Assembly: GCA_021780795.1 (NCBI GenBank) | Contig: JAJXYA010000306.1 | Span: forward strand, 1-11,291 | DNA length: 11,291 nucleotides | Reading direction: 5' to 3' | Source of the DNA: Bacillota bacterium | GTDB taxonomy: Bacteria > Bacillota_A > Clostridia > Clostridiales > Clostridiaceae | In this document: positions 7,245-11,291 of the stretch, one piece after another | Layout: every line of letters starts with the position of its first letter | Position numbering within the stretch: position 1 is the first letter of the stretch | Position numbers and translations under genes: made by a program | The notes under the pieces: model-generated | Told to the model about the DNA's origin: nothing | Database searches by the model: none | The model's input: only the letters and a program-made list of their open reading frames with translations

Positions 7245-7301
7245 GAGTTTATGGAGAATTAGCTCATTTAAAAAAAGTTGCTTCTGTTGAATATTTATTA
7301 G

Positions 7302-7345
7302 AACCTAACATAAATAACCTAAAAAGGTTAATGATATGTTAGGTT
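7302..7345 (+). terminator. Imperfect stem-loop upstream of the helicase-like gene
   Basis: AACCTAACAT (7302-7311) pairs with ATGTTAGGTT (7336-7345), and the inner AACCT pairs with AGGTT around an AAAA loop, leaving an asymmetric internal bulge. ATTTT follows on the + strand. It could terminate transcription coming from the decayed region to its left, or be the end of a lost + strand gene. A short open stretch just before it (YGELAHLKKVASVEYLL) reads into the hairpin but I cannot assign it to a family. Confidence 0.5.
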
Positions 7346-7412
7346 ATTTTCTATGTATTTATCTATACACTAAATATTTTTAGATGTAAAATTAAGAAAA
7401 GGAGTTGCGAAT

Positions 7413-7472
7413 ATGAATAGTATATGTATTTTTATGGAGCAACTTCAATTAAAAATTAAACAGGAGGTGTAA
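7413..7472 (+). CDS. Possible 19-residue leader peptide upstream of the helicase-like gene
   Basis: ATG at 7413 is preceded by AAAAGGAG (7397-7404) at 8 nt spacing, a strong ribosome site. The frame reads MNSICIFMEQLQLKIKQEV and ends in TAA at 7470-7472. The ribosome site for the next gene (AGGAGGTG, 7462-7469) lies inside its last codons, and the next start is five bases after its stop. This arrangement would allow translational coupling. AGTTGC (7403-7408) can pair with GCAACT (7439-7444), which might partly mask the leader's own ribosome site. No family is recognisable. It could also be the residue of a lost start region of the helicase gene. Confidence 0.4.
   Translation: MNSICIFMEQLQLKIKQEV
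7462..7469 (+). promoter_or_regulatory. Ribosome binding site supporting a TTG start
   Basis: AGGAGGTG is nearly a perfect anti-16S complement and lies 8 nt before TTG at 7478. No ATG in that frame lies near it, so TTG is the likely start of the helicase-like gene. Confidence 0.75.
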
Positions 7473-7477
7473 TTATT

Positions 7478-8998
7478 TTGAATATAAAAAACGATATTCC
7501 TCCAGAAGAGAATAAAGATAAAACTGAAGAAGATTCAAGTATAAGCCAAAAAATAAATGATGAAATACATGAGGATTTTAATAATAATAATAAGATTTTC
7601 AGATATTTAAAAGAGCTTTCAAATCATATTTCGTTTCAAGATAGGAATAACGCTGTAAGCAAGTTATTTAAAGATTTAAAAGATATAAATCCAAATAGTG
7701 TTTTGGCAAAGTATTTAAACCAAAAACCAATAGAAAAAGTTGATAATAATAATTTTAAAATAATTCCTTTTGGATTTAACATAAGTCAAAAAGAAGCAGT
7801 GCAAATGGCTTTAAGTAATCAAATCAGCATTATTGAAAGTTCTTCTATAACGAGTAGGACAGATGCAATATTAAATATTGTTTCAAATATTGTCATAGAA
7901 GGTAAAACAGTAGCTGTTGTTACTGACAATAATTTTTCCACTTCAAAACTTTTTGAAATGCTTAAACAATCTGAGATTGATTTTATAGCAGCAAATTTAA
8001 TGAAAAATAAACCTGATTCGTCTGAAGATAAAAAGGGAGAAGAGCTTGGTGAAAATAGAAATTTACAAAAGGAAAGAGGAGAGCTTAAAGATATACAAAA
8101 TACTTTAGGTGAAATATTAGAAAATGAAGATAAATTGATTATAATGCAAATGCAAAAAGCCAATTTAGCCAATGAGAATTGTGAATTTGATAATGGAAAT
8201 CAATCTAATCTGCCGGCCTCATTATTAAATCAAAGTGCAGATAAAATTATGTCCTTGTTAGAGGAATACACTATGCTTATAAAAAATGATAAGGATATAA
8301 ATTTTTTATATAAAATTAAATTTTTATTCAAATACAGCATTTCTAACTTTGAGTTTTATAATAATAACTTTGAAATGATAAAAAGATCTCTTATAAAGAG
8401 ATATAACAAATTAAAATTAAATGAAATAGATGAAGATATTGATAGTTTAAAAAATAAGCTGGATAGATATAATATTGAAGATGAAATAAAAAATCATAAA
8501 GAAAAATCTTTGGATATATTAAAAGGAATACTATATAAAAAATATAAAAATATTTTTAAAAATGATGAAATAAACAATAAATTAAGAGATATAATTTGCA
8601 AATATCCAGCAATAATTACGTCAACTAATTCATTTGTGAATTGTGTAGTTCTTGATTATTTATTTGATTATGTGATTATAGATGAAGCTTCAAGATTAGA
8701 TATTGTTACAGGGGCTTTTATTTTATCAAGTGCAAGAAATGTTGTTGTTATGGGTGATTATAATCAGTTTTTGTGTGGTGGGGATGAAAAAACAAATAAT
8801 GAATACAATGAAATTTACAGAAAATATGAATTAAATGAAGCTTATAATTATTTAAATAATAGTTTGCTATCTTCAATTAATAAGCAATTTGTTGATGTTC
8901 CTAAAATGGTTCTAATAAGACAATATAGAGATACTAAAAATTCATTAGATTTATATAATGATAAGACCAGCATTTTACAAAGAGGAAAGCTCTATTGA
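7478..8998 (+). CDS. Degenerate, truncated SF1 (UPF1/DNA2-like) helicase relative
   Basis: 506 residues, TTG start. It aligns by eye with the first RecA-like domain of clostridial SF1 AAA-type helicases of roughly 1000 residues. Recognisable parts are a Q-motif-like IPFGFNISQKEAV (96-108) and VAVVTDNN (motif Ia region). A long Lys/Glu/Asn-rich, probably coiled insert spans about 165-380. Then come FDYVIIDEAS (Walker B, Asp402-Glu403), VVMGDYNQF (motif III; usual form GDxxQLP) and a degraded QYRD (usually HYR). Where Walker A should read GPPGTGKT, residues 121-128 are SSSITSRT, so the P-loop glycines and Lys are gone. The protein ends before motifs V and VI, so the second RecA domain is missing. 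ATPase and unwinding activity are therefore unlikely. The 506-codon frame has nonetheless stayed open and has an excellent ribosome site. It is either a recently decaying gene or a protein kept for a non-enzymatic role. Confidence 0.75.
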   Translation: MNIKNDIPPEENKDKTEEDSSISQKINDEIHEDFNNNNKIFRYLKELSNHISFQDRNNAVSKLFKDLKDINPNSVLAKYLNQKPIEKVDNNNFKIIPFGFNISQKEAVQMALSNQISIIESSSITSRTDAILNIVSNIVIEGKTVAVVTDNNFSTSKLFEMLKQSEIDFIAANLMKNKPDSSEDKKGEELGENRNLQKERGELKDIQNTLGEILENEDKLIIMQMQKANLANENCEFDNGNQSNLPASLLNQSADKIMSLLEEYTMLIKNDKDINFLYKIKFLFKYSISNFEFYNNNFEMIKRSLIKRYNKLKLNEIDEDIDSLKNKLDRYNIEDEIKNHKEKSLDILKGILYKKYKNIFKNDEINNKLRDIICKYPAIITSTNSFVNCVVLDYLFDYVIIDEASRLDIVTGAFILSSARNVVVMGDYNQFLCGGDEKTNNEYNEIYRKYELNEAYNYLNNSLLSSINKQFVDVPKMVLIRQYRDTKNSLDLYNDKTSILQRGKLY

Positions 8999-9032
8999 AA
9001 ATCAGATGAATTTAAAGGCTTAATCTAATTCA

Positions 9033-9158
9033 TTAACCTTCCAAATCACCTTTAAAACTTAGAATTTTGATTCTTTGATTGAACTCATCAAACTTAATTC
9101 TAGCACTTCCATTCTTTATTTTTAAAAATTTATTATAAGAATCGAATTTTTTAGCCAT
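9033..9158 (-). CDS. Possible small basic protein, 41 residues
   Basis: The - strand frame from ATG (9158-9156) reads MAKKFDSYNKFLKIKNGSAR and then 21 more residues, ending ILSFKGDLEG, stop TAA at 9035-9033. It fills most of the gap between the helicase-like gene and iadA and has a protein-like composition (Lys-rich, alternating hydrophobics). No Shine-Dalgarno is visible in front of its ATG and I recognise no family, so it may be a chance frame or a gene fragment. The rest of 8999-9181 shows only an AT-rich 8-bp stem (9011-9018 with 9049-9056). Confidence 0.25.
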   Translation of the reverse strand: MAKKFDSYNKFLKIKNGSARIKFDEFNQRIKILSFKGDLEG

Positions 9159-9167
9159 ACTATTTTC

Positions 9168-9175
9168 AAGAGGTG
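9168..9175 (+). promoter_or_regulatory. Ribosome binding site that fixes the iadA start
   Basis: AAGAGGTG lies 6 nt before the ATG at 9182. An alternative in-frame GTG at 9173 is part of this site and cannot be the start. Confidence 0.8.
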
Positions 9176-9181
9176 ACTTTA

Positions 9182-10351
9182 ATGATTTTAATTAAAAATA
9201 TTGATACATACAGTCCAAAGCATATTGGTAAGAAGGATATCTTGACCACTTTTGATAAAATTGCATATATTTCAGAAAAAATCGATTTGCCATCTAGTAA
9301 TTTTCCAGAAACTGAGATTATAGATGGCTCAAAGCTTACAGCTATTCCAGGAATTATTGATTTACATGTTCATATAACTGGAGGTGGAGGAGAAGGGGGA
9401 TTTATTAGTAGAGCACCAGAACTTATGCTTACGCAACTTACAACAAATGGTATTACAACCTGTGTTGGTCTACTTGGCACTGATGGTATTACAAGAAGTA
9501 TGGGAAATCTTATTGCAAAAGCAAGAAGTTTAGAACTAGAGGGATTAAACACTTATGTTTGGACTGGTTCCTATAAGGTGCCAACTAGAACAATTACGGA
9601 TAGTGTTAGGGGAGATATTATATTAGTTGATAAAATAATAGGTGTAGGAGAAATTGCAATTTCTGATCACAGATCAAGTGAACCATCAGACCAAGATTTA
9701 ATCCATTTAGCTGCAGAAGCACGACTAGGCGGTATGCTTTCTGGTAAATGTGGAATACTACATCTGCATGTTGGAGATGGTAAAAATGGAATAAATCCAT
9801 TATTTTACATGAGGAAAAATTCTGAAATACCTTTTAGTAATATTTTACCTACCCATATAAATAGAAATTCTTTAGTTTTTAAACAGGCAATTGAGTATGC
9901 AATGGATGGTGGATTTGTGGATATAACTACAAGCATAAGGCCAGAAGGTAACGATGAAGTGGATCCTGTAGATGCATTTTCACAACTTTTAAAACACAAT
10001 ATTTCACCTTATCAAATTACAATGAGTTCAGATTCGGGAGGTAGTTCTCCTATATTTGATAAAGAGGGTAACCTAACAAAATTTGGAGTTGGATCACCAA
10101 GTTCCAACATTGAAATTTTACAAAGCTCTATTAAAGCTGGAATACCTATGGAGTTAGCTCTTATTCCGTTTACTTCTTCACCTGCCAAATTACTTAAATT
10201 AAATGGAAAGGGTAATTTAATTGAGGGAGCTAGTTCAGATATCATTTTGTTAGATGAGAATTTAAAAATTCATTCTGTTATATGCAAAGGTAAGCTTATG
10301 GTTTATAATTACAAACCCATTGTCTTTGGGGCTTTTGAGAATAATAAGTAA
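9182..10351 (+). CDS. iadA: Isoaspartyl dipeptidase (beta-aspartyl-peptidase)
   Basis: A cytosolic binuclear metal amidohydrolase that splits isoaspartyl (beta-Asp) dipeptides arising from damaged proteins. The 389 residues match E. coli IadA in length (390) and along the sequence. Metal-site residues are His62 and His64 (DLHVH), His196 (LHLHVGDG), His225 (PTHINRN) and the catalytic Asp284 (MSSDSGGS). Further family motifs are GGGGEGG, VGLLGTDGI, TGSYKVP with the conserved Tyr131, and AISDHRS. E. coli carries its carboxylated bridging Lys just before AISDHRS. This protein has GVGEIAISDHRS instead, one residue longer with Glu157 near that position, so Glu may bridge the metals here. Downstream aspD suggests released aspartate is decarboxylated to alanine. 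A 10-bp stem (10350-10359 with 10385-10394) overlaps the stop codon but has no U-tract. Confidence 0.93.
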   Translation: MILIKNIDTYSPKHIGKKDILTTFDKIAYISEKIDLPSSNFPETEIIDGSKLTAIPGIIDLHVHITGGGGEGGFISRAPELMLTQLTTNGITTCVGLLGTDGITRSMGNLIAKARSLELEGLNTYVWTGSYKVPTRTITDSVRGDIILVDKIIGVGEIAISDHRSSEPSDQDLIHLAAEARLGGMLSGKCGILHLHVGDGKNGINPLFYMRKNSEIPFSNILPTHINRNSLVFKQAIEYAMDGGFVDITTSIRPEGNDEVDPVDAFSQLLKHNISPYQITMSSDSGGSSPIFDKEGNLTKFGVGSPSSNIEILQSSIKAGIPMELALIPFTSSPAKLLKLNGKGNLIEGASSDIILLDENLKIHSVICKGKLMVYNYKPIVFGAFENNK

Positions 10352-10413
10352 TTTTAGATATTATATGGTTATTATAGTGTCCACATCTAAAATTCAACTT
10401 ATACATTTGCAAA

Positions 10414-10462
10414 ATTGTCAATTATCAATACTCAATTGTCAATGTTGAACATTGATAATTGA
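10414..10462. repeat. Array of seven 7-bp repeats forming a palindrome
   Basis: Strict 7-bp register: ATTGTCA, ATTATCA, ATACTCA, ATTGTCA, ATGTTGA, ACATTGA, TAATTGA. Orientation switches in the middle, so 10432-10446 pairs with 10448-10462 (one mismatch, one-base centre). Same repeat family as the arrays near mtlD and at 10572. Confidence 0.85.
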
Positions 10463-10506
10463 TCATTAAAATTTCATGCATAAATTTGATTCTTATTGAG
10501 GATCCC

Positions 10507-10677
10507 TATATAGATAAACAGATATAAAGTTGTACTTATTCATTAATTAAATTGGTAATTTAAAAGTACTAATTGTCAATGCTCAATGCTTAATTGTTAA
10601 CCATTGAGCATTGATAATTGAACATTGATAATTAATCACCAAGTATAAGTATGATTTACAATGTGGGTATCTATATT
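10507..10677. repeat. Long imperfect inverted repeat enclosing a heptamer array
   Basis: ATATAGATA (10508-10516) and TATCTATAT (10668-10676) are exact complements. The next 25 bases inward on each side match at about 15 of 25 positions, including TACTTAT opposite ATAAGTA. The inner part is the 7-bp array at 10572-10637. The whole can fold into one long bulged stem. The outline resembles a small non-autonomous (MITE-like) element, but no coding capacity and no obvious target duplication were seen. Confidence 0.45.
10572..10637. repeat. Inverted arrays of 7-bp repeats upstream of aspD
   Basis: Left half ATTGTCA, ATGCTCA, ATGCTTA, ATTGTTA (10572-10599), centre ACC, right half ATTGAGC, ATTGATA, ATTGAAC, ATTGATA, ATTAATC (10603-10637). 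The best pairing is 10571-10588 with 10602-10619: 18 bp with one mismatch and a 13-nt loop. Nine units in exact register make chance unlikely. Confidence 0.85.
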
Positions 10678-10727
10678 AAGGCTTATCAGACAATATGTAT
10701 ATATAACTAAAATAAGGAGTGCTGTTT

Positions 10728-11291
10728 ATGGACATTCATAATATTCAACGTCAAGAAATAGAAAAAATTTATGGGAAGGTTAGCCCATTTGAATTTAAAA
10801 ATAAATTAATTAACCTAGCGCAAGCGCAAAAAGAAAAGAGTGCTCATACACTATTAGATGCTGGACGCGGAAATCCAAATTGGACAGCAGCAACACCGAG
10901 GGAAGCTTTTTTTAATTTTGGTCTTTTTGCTGTAGAAGAAACAAGAAGAGTTTGGAATGATGGTGATTTAGCTGGTATGCCAAGAAAAGAAGGAATTGCT
11001 GACAGGCTTTATGAATATTTGCAAAAACATAAGGATATGCCAGGAACAACACTTTTAACAAATATAATTGATTATGGAATTAAGCGTCAAGGGTTTGATG
11101 ATGATAGCTGGGTATTTGAACTGGCTGACGCAATTATTGGCGATAATTATCCAGTACCAGATAGAATGCTGATTCATATTGAAAGCATTGTTCATGAATA
11201 TCTTGTTCAAGAGCTTTGCTATAACAAACCTCCTGTCGGCAAATTTAATATTTTTGCTGTAGAGGGTGCCACCGCAGCAATGTGCAGATCG
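10728..11291 (+). CDS. aspD: L-aspartate 4-decarboxylase, N-terminal part (3' end outside window)
   Basis: A PLP-dependent enzyme that beta-decarboxylates L-aspartate to L-alanine and CO2, often with side aspartate aminotransferase activity. 188 codons are visible, open to the last base. The hallmark LLDAGRGNPNW followed by TPREAFF (about residues 42-63) is characteristic of AspD. The last visible residues, FAVEGATAAMCRS, correspond to the start of the PLP phosphate-binding region. The PLP lysine lies beyond the window; full members are about 530-550 residues. AAGGAG at 10714-10719 gives 8 nt spacing to ATG. In many bacteria aspD is followed by the aspartate:alanine antiporter gene aspT, which together generate proton-motive force; that cannot be seen here. 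Codon use is slightly richer in GC-ending codons (CGC, GCG, CCG) than in the helicase-like gene. Confidence 0.93.
   Translation, partial: MDIHNIQRQEIEKIYGKVSPFEFKNKLINLAQAQKEKSAHTLLDAGRGNPNWTAATPREAFFNFGLFAVEETRRVWNDGDLAGMPRKEGIADRLYEYLQKHKDMPGTTLLTNIIDYGIKRQGFDDDSWVFELADAIIGDNYPVPDRMLIHIESIVHEYLVQELCYNKPPVGKFNIFAVEGATAAMCRS

Larger units (their letters stand above)
10352..10727. other. Repeat-rich intergenic region between iadA and aspD
   Basis: 376 bp without a convincing gene on either strand. It holds a possible weak terminator stem at the iadA stop, two arrays of degenerate 7-bp repeats and a larger imperfect inverted repeat. I saw no confident promoter for aspD, although one must lie here unless iadA and aspD are co-transcribed through the repeats. 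Confidence 0.7.

Noticed and set aside
7245..7320. Gene on the + strand ending near the 7302-7345 hairpin (YGELAHLKKVASVEYLL...)
   Set aside because: No start or ribosome site in that frame, too short and unmatched to any family I recognise; noted only as a possible remnant.
9173..9181. GTG at 9173 as iadA start
   Set aside because: This GTG is part of the Shine-Dalgarno sequence AAGAGGTG; the ATG at 9182 has correct spacing.
10414..10637. CRISPR array
   Set aside because: Units are 7 bp, contiguous, degenerate and inverted in the middle; there are no repeats of 24-37 bp and no unique spacers.

Overview
The window is AT-rich, with Firmicutes-style Shine-Dalgarno sites (AAGGAG, AGGAGGTG) and clostridial gene content. 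It most resembles a chromosomal segment from a Clostridium sensu stricto species, such as a solventogenic or saccharolytic one. That placement comes from recognising protein families by eye, not from a database search.

Positions 1-6610 hold a polyol and pentose-phosphate catabolic cluster, all on the + strand. It contains the 3' end of a mannitol-type PTS permease (mtlA, EIICB), a SorE-like zinc dehydrogenase, a divergent ribulose-phosphate 3-epimerase-type barrel, a 6-phospho-3-hexuloisomerase-type SIS protein, mannitol-1-phosphate 5-dehydrogenase (mtlD), and a transketolase split into N- and C-terminal subunits. The mtlA/mtlD pair points to hexitol use. The second dehydrogenase, epimerase, SIS isomerase and private transketolase suggest the cluster also handles another polyol or a pentulose phosphate. 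Two stem-loop structures (2124-2228 and 4768-4814) divide it into three possible transcript segments.

Positions 6611-9000 look like a zone of gene decay: a MATE efflux C-terminal remnant right behind transketolase, a 5'-truncated nitroreductase on the - strand with its own terminator hairpin, and a 506-codon SF1 helicase relative. That last protein keeps a DEAS Walker B motif, but its Walker A has degenerated and it stops before the second RecA domain. It has a textbook ribosome site, a TTG start and a 19-codon leader ORF directly upstream.

Positions 9001-11291 hold isoaspartyl dipeptidase (iadA) and the 5' part of L-aspartate 4-decarboxylase (aspD). Together these suggest use of isoaspartyl dipeptides or aspartate, with decarboxylation to alanine.

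The most unusual non-coding feature is a family of degenerate 7-bp repeats (ATTGTCA-like) arranged as inverted half-arrays. Copies lie at 4686-4857, 10414-10462 and 10572-10637. The first encloses a terminator-like hairpin and supplies the last codons of mtlD. The third sits inside a longer imperfect inverted repeat upstream of aspD. I saw no rRNA, tRNA, CRISPR array or intact insertion sequence.
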